Assembly: GCA_017312345.1 (NCBI GenBank)
Contig: BLAA01000001.1
Span: forward strand, 1,364,001-1,428,000
Source of the DNA: Candidatus Denitrolinea symbiosum
GTDB lineage: Bacteria > Chloroflexota > Anaerolineae > Anaerolineales > Villigracilaceae
DNA: 64,000 nucleotides
Direction of reading: 5' to 3'
This document shows, piece by piece, positions 31,979-39,500 of this stretch. The position numbers were made by a program, and so were the translations under genes. The notes below the pieces were generated by a model. It saw only the letters and a list, made by a program, of their open reading frames with translations, was not told the origin of the DNA and did no database searches. Each line of letters opens with the position of its first letter. Position 1 is the first letter of the stretch.

Positions 31979-33673
31979 TCACACTTTGACCTTGAGCCTG
32001 CTTCCCCTCCCCGAAGTGGATTCCACCTCCAGCCGCGCGCCGATCAACTCGGCGCGTTCGCGGATTCCCAGCAGGCCAAAGTGACCGCCCGCAGCAAAGT
32101 CGGTGGGAGATTTCGGCATGTCGAATCCAATGCCGTTGTCGCTCACTTCCAATTCGATCCCCTGCTTTTCAAACGAGATATGCACATCTGCGCGCCTGGC
32201 TTGTGAATGACGCACAACGTTGCTCAAGGCTTCCTGCGCCATACGGTAGAGAGTAAGTTCCACTTCATGCGAGAGGCGTTGCTCTTCGCCCGATTTTTGG
32301 AATTCAATTTGGATTCCGCTGTTCTGACTGGTCTCGCGCGCCAGCATTTCCAACGCGGTAACGAGGCCGAGGTCTTCCAGATAAATGGGACGCAGGGCGC
32401 GCGTCATGCGACGCAGATTCTCGATGGTCTGCTCGGACAGCGATTCCAACTCGGCCAGCGTTTTCCGCGAAGGCTGGTCTTTGACCGATTTCTGCGCCAA
32501 CTGTACGCGTTGTTTCAGAGCGATCACCGACTGGATCGTATCATCGTGCAGGTCGCGCGCCAGGCGCAGGCGTTCCTCCTCCTGCGCCGAGGTGATCGCG
32601 CCGATGTAGTCGCGCAGTCCCTCCTGCGCGGCCTGCACCTTGCGCGACATCTCGGTCAATTCATGTTGAAGGTGTTGCACTTCGGAGATCCCGCCGACGG
32701 ATTCTTTGATGGCATCGAAATCACCCCAGGCCAATGCGGCGGCTTTGGTCTCGAGTTTTTGCAACGGTTGGACAATTTGATTCGCGCCAAACCACAATGC
32801 GATCAATGCAAGGATGAAAGCGGGGACAAGCACAAGCGGCGCCATCTGCGTCAATTGCAGGGATGGGCTGACCACCATTTCCCATTCCTCCTCCGTGATC
32901 AATGCCCAGCCTGCCGTTTCGATGGGACTGTAGGCAACCACGTGTTCCGTGGATTCTTTTTTTACATACAGGACTCCGCTTTTCCCAGACAACGCCTCCG
33001 CCACGCCAGGATGATCGGGCTCCAAACTGTCTTGCGCGAGAGCGCCGCTCACAAAAAGCAATCGGCGGGAACCATCCAGCAGGTAGATGGTCACATGACT
33101 GCCCGATGGGTAGGTGGTGGAGAGGGTCTCGGCGGCAAGGGTTTCGGGAGCGAATGCGCCTGCCACAATGGCATCGCGCGAAGTGGAATAGGCGGAGATG
33201 ATGACGAAGAGTCGCTGTGAGTTGGGGTCGAGGATCGGGGCGGAGAAAACAGGTTCGCGGTCAAGGGCGGAGGCGAGGATAATTCCCTGCCCGTTTTGAG
33301 AAATCCATCCCCAGAATTGTTCGTTGCCCGTATTGGCAAGAAGGCGTCTATCGGAATCGAGGAAGGCGATTCCCCCGTTGAAGTCTTTGGCAAGGTCATT
33401 TGTAGTGGCGAAGATTTTTTCAAAGGACAAGTCTTCAGACGCCAGGACTGACATACTGGTAATGGTCGCCATGCGGTGGTGCAACTCGGATTGGAGCGCG
33501 GCGGCGGAGGATTGCACGGCGCGTTCGTCGCGCTCGCCGACCAGGGCGCGCATATCCTGCTGGTGCATGTTGACACCGCCAAATGCGATCAGCAACAGCA
33601 AAAGCGTAAGCGGCAGGACGGTGACTGCAAACAGTTGCGTGAGGCCGCGCCAGCCTGGGAGAATACGTCTCAT
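31979..33673 (-). CDS. NarX/NreB-type sensor histidine kinase with extracytoplasmic dCache-like domain
   Basis: This 564-residue kinase has a helix at about 12-33, a large outside domain with two PAS-like lobes (35-275, including AFLDSDRRLLANTG and VVAYSPIETAGWAL), a second helix (278-297) and HAMP-like and coiled-coil segments. The HisKA_3 dimerisation region carries His376 in RDLHDDTIQ, and the HATPase has NGIGFD and GLLGIRERAELIGA. HisKA_3 kinases pair with LuxR-type regulators, as here. It overlaps the regulator gene by 4 bases. The ligand is unknown; the gene content of the local regulon suggests copper or thiol redox state. Confidence 0.92.
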   Translation of the reverse strand: MRRILPGWRGLTQLFAVTVLPLTLLLLLIAFGGVNMHQQDMRALVGERDERAVQSSAAALQSELHHRMATITSMSVLASEDLSFEKIFATTNDLAKDFNGGIAFLDSDRRLLANTGNEQFWGWISQNGQGIILASALDREPVFSAPILDPNSQRLFVIISAYSTSRDAIVAGAFAPETLAAETLSTTYPSGSHVTIYLLDGSRRLLFVSGALAQDSLEPDHPGVAEALSGKSGVLYVKKESTEHVVAYSPIETAGWALITEEEWEMVVSPSLQLTQMAPLVLVPAFILALIALWFGANQIVQPLQKLETKAAALAWGDFDAIKESVGGISEVQHLQHELTEMSRKVQAAQEGLRDYIGAITSAQEEERLRLARDLHDDTIQSVIALKQRVQLAQKSVKDQPSRKTLAELESLSEQTIENLRRMTRALRPIYLEDLGLVTALEMLARETSQNSGIQIEFQKSGEEQRLSHEVELTLYRMAQEALSNVVRHSQARRADVHISFEKQGIELEVSDNGIGFDMPKSPTDFAAGGHFGLLGIRERAELIGARLEVESTSGRGSRLKVKV

Positions 33674-34359
33674 TCTTCTTCGAGAATCTTGCCAGTGCTT
33701 TGCGAGATCAACCCCAATGAGACTCCGCGCATGACGGCCTCGGTGCGGCTGGCCGCTTGTAGTTTGGCGAAAATGTGCGCGAGATGTCCCTGCACGGTGC
33801 GGTCGCTGATGGTCAACTGGACGCCGATGGCCTTGTTGGTGAATCCCTTCGCGGCCAGGCGCAGAACGTCAAGTTCGCGGTCGGTGAGCGGCTCGACGGG
33901 AGTCTTGTCAGTGCGCTTGAACAGGTTGGACATCAGTTTTTGCGTCACAGCGGGGTCGAGCGCGGATTTGCCCTCGAAAACTTCATGCACAGCCTGGATC
34001 AATTCTTCGGTCTTCGCGGTCTTGAGGACGTACCCGTTCGCGCCCGCCTGCAAGACAGCCATAACGTAGGGTTCATCGTCATAAGCGGTGAGAATCAGCA
34101 CACCCACTTCGGGCAGGTGCGAACGCACCCAGCGCGTGACTTCGATCCCGCTGGCTTTCGGCATTTGGATATCCAGCACGGCCACATCGGGCTTGTGTTT
34201 CTCGATGAGCGACTGCGCCTCCTCCCCGTCCCCCGCTTCGGCAATGACGTGGATATCCTGCGCGCTTTCCAGCAGTTGACGAATCCCCGCGCGGACGATG
34301 TGGTGGTCATCCGCCAGAAGAACGCGGATTTTGGCTTTTGATTGTTTTGAGGACGGCAT
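33670..34359 (-). CDS. NarL/FixJ-family response regulator
   Basis: This 229-residue regulator has a receiver domain with the acidic pair D17-D18, phospho-acceptor Asp63, Lys113 and a LuxR-type HTH (about 160-215: LTDRELDVLRLAAKGFTNKAIG). It is translated just before its kinase. Its 5' end overlaps the DUF2085 gene by 53 bases, unusual but required by the conserved N-terminus. It is the best candidate in the window for binding the repeated ATAGGC-N6-GCYTAT palindrome, since related NreC uses a GC-centred palindrome of similar size. This link is inferred. Confidence 0.92.
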   Translation of the reverse strand: MPSSKQSKAKIRVLLADDHHIVRAGIRQLLESAQDIHVIAEAGDGEEAQSLIEKHKPDVAVLDIQMPKASGIEVTRWVRSHLPEVGVLILTAYDDEPYVMAVLQAGANGYVLKTAKTEELIQAVHEVFEGKSALDPAVTQKLMSNLFKRTDKTPVEPLTDRELDVLRLAAKGFTNKAIGVQLTISDRTVQGHLAHIFAKLQAASRTEAVMRGVSLGLISQSTGKILEEE

Positions 34360-35074
34360 ATCTTATTTTATCCAATTGCTGATTATAGGCCTGTGTCTGG
34401 AAAATATATGGGAAGGCCAGCCAGACGATGGCGAGTCCAGCCAGCAGTCCAGTGATGAAGCGCATGAGGGAGTTGAACGAGCCGAGCGCGTCGCCCGCGT
34501 AGAAAGTCGCGGAAAGTGAATTGTTTGTCAGAACGGCCAGCCACGTATTTGTATCACGAAATCCGTTCCCGATACCAGCAAAATCACTGAGCATGTGGGT
34601 GCCGCCGTCCAGGGCGATAGGGAGCAGGAGCAAAACAAATCCCCACCACGCCAACGGTTTTATTTTGCGGCGGAACGGCCACCAGAGCGTGGCGAACAGC
34701 CAGACGCTGGTGTAGAACGAGATCATGCGATCCGACCAGGCGACCTTCCAGCCCATCGCCTCATTGCCAATGAACTGACGGAGAATCATTGGGTTGATCG
34801 TGTCCTGCCAAGCGGACTGAATCTCGGCGAGCGGATACATGGGTCTTGCGCCAAAGAGAAAAAAGGAACGTTCGGGAAGTTGGTGGCAGAAAAACGAGTA
34901 GATGAAATAGACCGCCTTCCCCGCGCCTGTCCAACCCAATTGCATGAAAACGGGCGCGAGGTAAGGCGTGAAGACCCACAGGCCGTACACGATCAGGAAG
35001 GTCTGAAACCAATGAATCCCGATCCATTGGAAGATGGATTGTTTTGGTTGCGAGTGGACAGTTGCGGTAGCCAT
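34307..35074 (-). CDS. DUF2085-family membrane protein
   Basis: This 255-residue protein, starting at 35074, has several helices with the family motifs FFCHQLPERSFFLFG and DGGTHMLSDFAGIGNGFRDTN. The function of DUF2085 is unknown; the conserved Cys-His pair suggests metal or haem binding. It is co-transcribed with the two-component system, so it may influence sensing. Confidence 0.82.
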   Translation of the reverse strand: MATATVHSQPKQSIFQWIGIHWFQTFLIVYGLWVFTPYLAPVFMQLGWTGAGKAVYFIYSFFCHQLPERSFFLFGARPMYPLAEIQSAWQDTINPMILRQFIGNEAMGWKVAWSDRMISFYTSVWLFATLWWPFRRKIKPLAWWGFVLLLLPIALDGGTHMLSDFAGIGNGFRDTNTWLAVLTNNSLSATFYAGDALGSFNSLMRFITGLLAGLAIVWLAFPYIFQTQAYNQQLDKIRYAVLKTIKSQNPRSSGG

Positions 35075-35078
35075 TGCG

Positions 35079-35660
35079 TTACGGCGCGTTCGGCTCAGGC
35101 GCTTTATTGAGATTGGCGCGGTAAAACAAACTGGCTTGTTCGGCATTGAACGCGTCGAATTTTTGCACACGTCCCCAGGAGGTCATCGCCAGCGGCACAT
35201 CCAACGCAGGCCAGGGATAGGCGATCATCTTCGCCCCGCCTAGATCGTCCATGACGGCTTTGATCTGGCTCTTTAATTCCGAGCAGGCGGATTCATTGAG
35301 CAGATCGCAGTTGTACCAGAAGATGACGTAGCCATGCTCCAGGTTGTGGACAAGATAGCCCGCAGGGAAGGTGTAGTTGTTTGTGTCATAGAATCCCGCC
35401 TCCGCTTCTTCGGGATAGTGAGGTCCAGAGGTGGGCGGATCGGAATTGTATTGACCTGGGTCGCTATCCACATCGATATGTTGACTGCCTCCCGCCATGA
35501 TCGGGATGGATTCTCCCGCGGCTGGTCGCACGCCCTGCCAGACGAGCACGCCAATGACCGACAGGACGGCCAAGCCAATTCCGCCCCAGGTTAGATTAGA
35601 ACGGAGTTTCTCTTTGCGCTGGCGTTCGTGCGCTTGTTGACGTTTCGATTTTTGATTCAT
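35079..35660 (-). CDS. DUF3105-family membrane-anchored protein
   Basis: This 193-residue protein has a basic N-terminus, one helix (about 25-45) and a DUF3105 domain with TSGPHYPEE, YLVHNLEHGYVIFWYN and AYPWPALDVPLAMTSWGR. The paired His motifs GPHY and HNLEHG are likely metal ligands. The family is widespread in Actinobacteria and Chloroflexota and has no known function. It leads the unit that ends with the sensor kinase. Confidence 0.82.
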   Translation of the reverse strand: MNQKSKRQQAHERQRKEKLRSNLTWGGIGLAVLSVIGVLVWQGVRPAAGESIPIMAGGSQHIDVDSDPGQYNSDPPTSGPHYPEEAEAGFYDTNNYTFPAGYLVHNLEHGYVIFWYNCDLLNESACSELKSQIKAVMDDLGGAKMIAYPWPALDVPLAMTSWGRVQKFDAFNAEQASLFYRANLNKAPEPNAP

Positions 35661-35684
35661 AATTCATCCTGGTTATGTTGGAAA

Positions 35685-35717
35685 CGAAAACAGGCGCTAA
35701 TCAGTTTGACGCCTGTT
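35685..35717 (-). terminator. intrinsic terminator after the YtkA-like lipoprotein
   Basis: AACAGGCG pairs with CGCCTGTT and is followed on the minus strand by TTTTCGTTT, 13 bases past the lipoprotein stop. Confidence 0.85.
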
Positions 35718-35729
35718 CTCGCGGATCAT

Positions 35730-36131
35730 TTATTGAACAGGAAAGTCCAGTTCTTCCTTGTAGTCCAGCCCGTCCTTGCGAACGTAGACGGTCAACTTCC
35801 AGTCGCCAGGATCGCTGAAATTGGCTTTGATAGAATATGTCCCGCTGCCTTGCTCGGTGGCTAGTCCGCTCATGCCCATGCCCGCCATGGCGGGGTGCTC
35901 GGCGGAGACGTCCACCTTCGCGCCTTCGATAGGATTGCCGTCCGCGTCGGTGATTGTGAACGTGATTTCCACGTCTCCTACTGCGGCGGGATCTGGATTC
36001 GTGCTGAGGACGATATTCACTTGTTTGGCCGAACCTGCCTCGGTGGGCGCGGCCGCGCCTGCTCCACAAGCCGCCAACAAAACGGACAAACCAACAAGCG
36101 TACTGATTAAGAACATTTTACGCATTTTCAT
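35730..36131 (-). CDS. YtkA/FixH-like lipoprotein
   Basis: This 133-residue lipoprotein has lipobox LAAC and an immunoglobulin-like beta domain with the putative metal segment EHPAMAGMGMSG. The domain resembles YtkA/CopC-like extracytoplasmic proteins that bind Cu through His and Met. AAGGAG precedes the start. It follows the two-domain multicopper oxidase, separated by a long hairpin. Confidence 0.78.
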   Translation of the reverse strand: MKMRKMFLISTLVGLSVLLAACGAGAAAPTEAGSAKQVNIVLSTNPDPAAVGDVEITFTITDADGNPIEGAKVDVSAEHPAMAGMGMSGLATEQGSGTYSIKANFSDPGDWKLTVYVRKDGLDYKEELDFPVQ

Positions 36132-36149
36132 TTTCTCCTTTTGTTTTTT

Positions 36150-36192
36150 GCCACGAAGTACACAAAGGATTTTCCTTTGTGTACTTCGTGGC
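36150..36192. repeat. perfect 20-bp inverted repeat between two genes
   Basis: GCCACGAAGTACACAAAGGA and its complement are separated by only TTT. No U-tract follows on the minus strand, so this is better seen as an mRNA-stabilising hairpin or dispersed palindrome than a terminator. The CCACGAAG core resembles repeats near the right end of the window. Confidence 0.8.
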
Positions 36193-36206
36193 CTTTTGGT
36201 TCAGAA

Positions 36207-37298
36207 TTATTCAACAACATTGATGACCATCATCAAGCCACCAGGCTCGACATTGTCGTTGGTGGTGTGGTGCAGGATGTGGCAATGTAACATCCACTGG
36301 CCTGTCTCCGTGGCGACGAACTCGATGTCGTAGCGTTCGCCAGGCGCGACGCTGATGGTGTCCTTGGTCAATTGCGCGGCTTCAGGAACGGGATGTCCAT
36401 CGGTGGCGACGATCTTGAATGGCATTCCATGCAGGTGCATTGGATGGATGAATTGTCCGATGGCGATGAAACGCAAACGAACGCGCTCGCCTTTCTTCAC
36501 GGTGATGGTCTCCGTTGCAGGGAAGGACTTGCCATTGATCGTGAAGTAATTCGGCTCCATTCCGCCCATCGGCATGGCGGCGTAGGTCAGGCCATCCATC
36601 ATGCGCGATTCGGAGATCATCAATACCTTGTCCACTGCGGGCGGATTGGCTTCAGGTTCCTGCGGGTCAATGATGAACGGCGCGTACAATCCCGCGCTCA
36701 CCTGCACATCGCCCTCGTAATGCGAGTGATACATAAACGTCCCCGCGGGCTTGGCGGTGAATTCGTACGTGAAAGTCTCGCCAGGCTGGATCGGATCCTG
36801 AGTGACGCCAGGCACGCCATCCATCGTGTTCGGGACTTCGACCCCATGCCAGTGGATTGTTGTCGGATCGGGCAACTCGTTCTTCACGATGACCCGAACC
36901 TGGTCGCCCTCGGTGACACGGATCATCGGTCCAGGCACGGTTCCGTTATACGTGTACGCGGTGACGGTCACGCCATCCAAAATCGGCCATTGCACCGCCT
37001 TGGTTGTCAGCTCAAAAATCTTGACGCCGTTTTCCTCGCGATACGCAAGCGGTTGTCCGCCCTCGGTCTCTGTCGCGGGCTGGGCGTTCGGCGCGCTGAT
37101 CGGCTCCATCATGTGCGCAGCCTCAGGATCATCCGCCATCATGCTGCCTGGCGTGGAGGTCATCATGTTGCCGCCCATTGGATTGTTGCCGTTGTTGTTG
37201 TTCGGCATTCCGCCGACAGGCGTTGCGCCCGCGCCTGGAGCGCAGGCCGATAATACCAATGCCAGGCCGATCACCGAAAATACCAGTATTTTCCTCAT
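36207..37298 (-). CDS. two-domain multicopper oxidase (lipoprotein)
   Basis: This 363-residue protein starts MRKILVF at 37298, with lipobox LSAC and a Met/Asn-rich linker (PNNNNGNNPMGGNMM). Two cupredoxin domains carry all oxidase ligands: HWHGVEVP, YHSHYEGD, HPMHLHGMPF and HCHILHHTTND. The type 1 and trinuclear motifs resemble small laccases and nitrite-reductase-like oxidases rather than the three-domain CueO type at 18231. Likely role: extracytoplasmic oxidation of Cu(I) or another electron donor. Confidence 0.9.
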   Translation of the reverse strand: MRKILVFSVIGLALVLSACAPGAGATPVGGMPNNNNGNNPMGGNMMTSTPGSMMADDPEAAHMMEPISAPNAQPATETEGGQPLAYREENGVKIFELTTKAVQWPILDGVTVTAYTYNGTVPGPMIRVTEGDQVRVIVKNELPDPTTIHWHGVEVPNTMDGVPGVTQDPIQPGETFTYEFTAKPAGTFMYHSHYEGDVQVSAGLYAPFIIDPQEPEANPPAVDKVLMISESRMMDGLTYAAMPMGGMEPNYFTINGKSFPATETITVKKGERVRLRFIAIGQFIHPMHLHGMPFKIVATDGHPVPEAAQLTKDTISVAPGERYDIEFVATETGQWMLHCHILHHTTNDNVEPGGLMMVINVVE

Positions 37299-37331
37299 CG
37301 TTATTTCCTCTCGAAAGTTGGATAGCCGCTG

Positions 37332-37400
37332 ACTATAAGGAATTCTCCCGCCTCCAACCAGCGCACTTTGACGCGTATGTTGATAGGCCATTTGGCTTAT
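37332..37400 (-). promoter_or_regulatory. shared palindrome and -10 box, two-domain oxidase
   Basis: Site ATAGGCCATTTGGCTTAT at 37383-37400; -10 TATAGT at 37332-37337, centre distance 57 bp. Confidence 0.82.
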
Positions 37401-37756
37401 GCGTCTTGCGGAACAGAAACAGGCGCGTCCAGCGCCTGTCGAATCCCGGCCAGCAATTTTGAATCTGCCCTGTGTTGTGGATTGTCCGCGATAGACAACC
37501 ACGTCTGCCCGTCGTTGCCGTGCAGGAACAAGGTGGCGGGTTCCTCAGTCTTTCCGTAGACGAGCAGGATCACCATCTGGCAATCGCATTCCTCCGTGCC
37601 GTGATTCGGGCAGGAGCAATCATGCAGTCCCGCCCGCGCCGTGTGCAGGTCGAAGGTCTGCACGGAGCGCAAGCCTGCCCGCGACAATTGCTTCCTTGTC
37701 CATTGCAAGGTTTCGTCGCAGGGATGGTTAACGGATAAGAATGGGGAGATATTCAT
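37397..37756 (-). CDS. cysteine-rich hypothetical protein
   Basis: This 119-residue protein starts MNISPFL at 37756 after GAGG. It has an unusual cysteine cluster in the middle (HDCSCPNHGTEECDCQM) within a compact alpha/beta sequence (MVILLVYGKTEEPATLFLHG). The cluster could bind Zn or Cu. No family recognised. The gene's 3' end overlaps the operator of the next gene by 4 bases. Confidence 0.75.
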   Translation of the reverse strand: MNISPFLSVNHPCDETLQWTRKQLSRAGLRSVQTFDLHTARAGLHDCSCPNHGTEECDCQMVILLVYGKTEEPATLFLHGNDGQTWLSIADNPQHRADSKLLAGIRQALDAPVSVPQDA

Positions 37757-37759
37757 AAG

Positions 37760-37798
37760 CGCCTCGGATGGTTCCATTTTACGGAATCATCCGAGGCG
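37760..37798. promoter_or_regulatory. long palindrome spanning a -10 box
   Basis: CGCCTCGGATG (37760-37770) and CATCCGAGGCG (37788-37798), extended inward by TTCC/GGAA, flank the presumed -10 TAAAAT (37776-37781) of the Cys-rich gene. The symmetry centre is on the -10 box, so it may be a repressor operator in addition to the activator site. Confidence 0.6.
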
Positions 37799-37844
37799 AA
37801 TAGAGAGCCGCGTGGCGTATTTATTGGTAGGCGAAATTGCCTAT
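37776..37844 (-). promoter_or_regulatory. shared palindrome and -10 box, Cys-rich gene
   Basis: Site GTAGGCGAAATTGCCTAT at 37827-37844; -10 TAAAAT at 37776-37781, centre distance 57 bp. Confidence 0.8.
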
Positions 37845-37905
37845 AAGGGAGGAGAACGCTGTTCGGACAGAACCCGTCCAACGTCGGGCGGGAAGCGAGA
37901 CATGG

Positions 37906-38106
37906 TTAATCCTTGACCGCCCCAATATATTTTCCAGGTTCGCGTTCGAACAATCGTTTGCACAGTTCGGAACAAAAATAATAGGTTCGACCCTGCACGA
38001 CAATTTTGGCGGGGGGATGTTCAGGGTTTACCTTCATTTCGCAAACAGGATCAACTACAAACGATTGCCCTGCGGACTCGAAGGAAGTCATCGAGAATCC
38101 GCTCAT
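37906..38106 (-). CDS. YHS-domain mini-protein
   Basis: This 66-residue protein has DPVCEMKV and TYYFCSELCKRLFEREPGKYIG. Its ATG overlaps the stop of the zinc-ribbon gene upstream (ATGA). The usual CGM triplet is CEM here. Probably metal-binding, like its four stand-alone relatives in the window. Confidence 0.82.
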   Translation of the reverse strand: MSGFSMTSFESAGQSFVVDPVCEMKVNPEHPPAKIVVQGRTYYFCSELCKRLFEREPGKYIGAVKD

Positions 38107-38375
38107 CGCTGATTCCTTTGGCTGGCGGCGGGCGCGCCGCACGAGGGACAAAACCGTTCGCCGCCCTTCACCTGACTGCCGCAATACGCGCAGGCGCGGA
38201 GCTTCAAGCCAGTCCCACATTGCGGGCACCAATCGAACGAAGACAAAACCTGCGTCTTGCAATTCGGGCAAGCCGATTGCGAAACCGCGACAGGCGCGGG
38301 GATCACCGATCCATTTGTCAACACACCCGCCGCTACCAGAGGGAACAATAGATTGCCAACATGCCTACCGCACAT
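38103..38375 (-). CDS. double zinc-ribbon protein
   Basis: This 90-residue protein starts MCGRHVGN at 38375 behind AAGGAG. It has one hydrophobic segment and two zinc ribbons built from four CxxC pairs (CPNC, CPQC, CAYC, CPSC). It is the first gene of a pair with the YHS protein and divergent from the membrane-protein/Rieske operon, sharing one palindrome. Confidence 0.78.
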   Translation of the reverse strand: MCGRHVGNLLFPLVAAGVLTNGSVIPAPVAVSQSACPNCKTQVLSSFDWCPQCGTGLKLRACAYCGSQVKGGERFCPSCGAPAASQRNQR

Positions 38376-38446
38376 GAGAACTCCTTTTCGATTGCCCATC
38401 CTAACCGATGAATGTAAAGAAGCCATGAAGATTCCACAACAAAGGC

Positions 38447-38515
38447 ATAGGCAGTTTTGCCTATTTTATTTTCCGCCACATGGCGCAAGACGCCCGCATT
38501 TGCAAAGGCTATGAT
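38447..38515 (+). promoter_or_regulatory. shared palindrome in a divergent promoter
   Basis: Site ATAGGCAGTTTTGCCTAT at 38447-38464, perfectly symmetric in its outer six bases. On the plus strand TATGAT (38510-38515) is 57 bp away centre to centre. On the minus strand the nearest -10-like box TAGGAT (38398-38403) is at 55 bp, so the site may serve both directions. Confidence 0.82.
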
Positions 38516-38535
38516 GACCCAAAAGGAGATTAACG

Positions 38536-39009
38536 GTGAAACGATTTCTCATTCCCCTCGCGGCCTTCCTGCTCGGCTTCGCCTTCATCGCTTCATTTTA
38601 TATCGGCATTCTAACCTGGGCGCAGGGCTGGGATTATGCCTCCTCGCAATTCGTGCGCGACCGCTGGTATGTCGTCCCGATCATCCTCGGCTTTGGCGCG
38701 CAAGCCGCGCTTTATTCCATCCTGCGTTTCCGCCTCTTCATTCCAATCACATCCACTGGTCACACAGGCGCAATGATGGGAACCAGCGGCGGCACATCCG
38801 CGACGGCAATGGTTGCCTGTTGTATCCATCACGTCACCGACGTTCTGCCCATCCTCGGCCTGAGCGCGGCGGCCAGTTTCCTCACGCGCTACCAGCGTCC
38901 CTTTATGCTGGTCGGCCTCGCCATGAACCTGGTCGGCATCGGCGTTATGCTCTTCGTTCTTTATCGCGAACGACAAAAACTTCAACCTGTTCTTGTGGAG
39001 ACAAAATGA
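38536..39009 (+). CDS. membrane protein with ACCIHH motif, unknown function
   Basis: This 157-residue protein uses GTG at 38536 after AAGGAG. It has about four helices; the third begins after GTSGGTSATAM and carries ACCIHHVTDVLP, with vicinal Cys and His residues suited to binding Cu or Hg inside the membrane. I do not recognise a characterised family. It leads a plus-strand operon behind the shared palindrome. Confidence 0.75.
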   Translation: MKRFLIPLAAFLLGFAFIASFYIGILTWAQGWDYASSQFVRDRWYVVPIILGFGAQAALYSILRFRLFIPITSTGHTGAMMGTSGGTSATAMVACCIHHVTDVLPILGLSAAASFLTRYQRPFMLVGLAMNLVGIGVMLFVLYRERQKLQPVLVETK

Positions 39010-39482
39010 AACGCTTCCTGATTCCCTCGCTTTTAATTCTGACCTTAATCCTCGCGGCCTGTTCCGCGACTCGCTCCCCGCTTCTCTCCGACCCCGTGCC
39101 TGCTTCTGCTTCGTCAAGCGACTCGGCCTCCCAATTCGATTCTGCCATGCGCACTGACGGGCAGGGCGCGATCATCTTTGAAGTGACACCGCTCAATCTC
39201 GACGCGCCTGCCGGCACCCTGGAATTCGATATTGTGTTGACCACCCATTCCATAGAACTCAGCATGGACTTGGCGGCCACCGCCACCCTCACCACCGAAA
39301 CGGGCGTCACCGTCCAGGCTACATTGTGGGACGCGCCGCGCGGCGGACATCACGTTGAAGGCAAATTGATCTTCCCCGCCAGCGTGGACGGCAAGTCCAT
39401 TCTCGAAGGGGCGACAAAATTAACCATCACCATCCTCAACGTGGATGCACCCTCGCGCGTCTTCGAGTGGGGAGCGCAATAA
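39006..39482 (+). CDS. lipoprotein of unknown function
   Basis: This 158-residue lipoprotein starts MKRFLIPSLLILTLI at 39006, overlapping the upstream stop (ATGA), with lipobox LAAC. The mature part is a beta-rich domain (TLEFDIVLTTHSIELSMDL, TLWDAPRGGHHVEGKL) with a possible His pair GGHH. No family recognised. A longer frame reported through the upstream gene is out of phase with it and is not real. Confidence 0.78.
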   Translation: MKRFLIPSLLILTLILAACSATRSPLLSDPVPASASSSDSASQFDSAMRTDGQGAIIFEVTPLNLDAPAGTLEFDIVLTTHSIELSMDLAATATLTTETGVTVQATLWDAPRGGHHVEGKLIFPASVDGKSILEGATKLTITILNVDAPSRVFEWGAQ

Positions 39483-39500
39483 TAAGGAAAAGAGGCGGAA

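Noticed and set aside
36150..36192. Intrinsic terminator after the two-domain oxidase
   Set aside because: The stem is perfect but the minus strand continues with A-rich sequence rather than a T-tract, and it leads straight to the ribosome binding site of the next gene.
37760..37798. Leader hairpin hiding the ribosome binding site of the Cys-rich gene
   Set aside because: The predicted -10 box lies inside the palindrome, so the transcript would contain only part of one arm.
17516..38464. The repeated palindrome as a CRP, FNR or NarL box
   Set aside because: The half-sites (ATAGGC/GCYTAT) match neither TGTGA-N6-TCACA, TTGAT-N4-ATCAA nor the NarL heptamer. The spacing alone resembles CRP-family sites, but no such regulator is encoded in the window.
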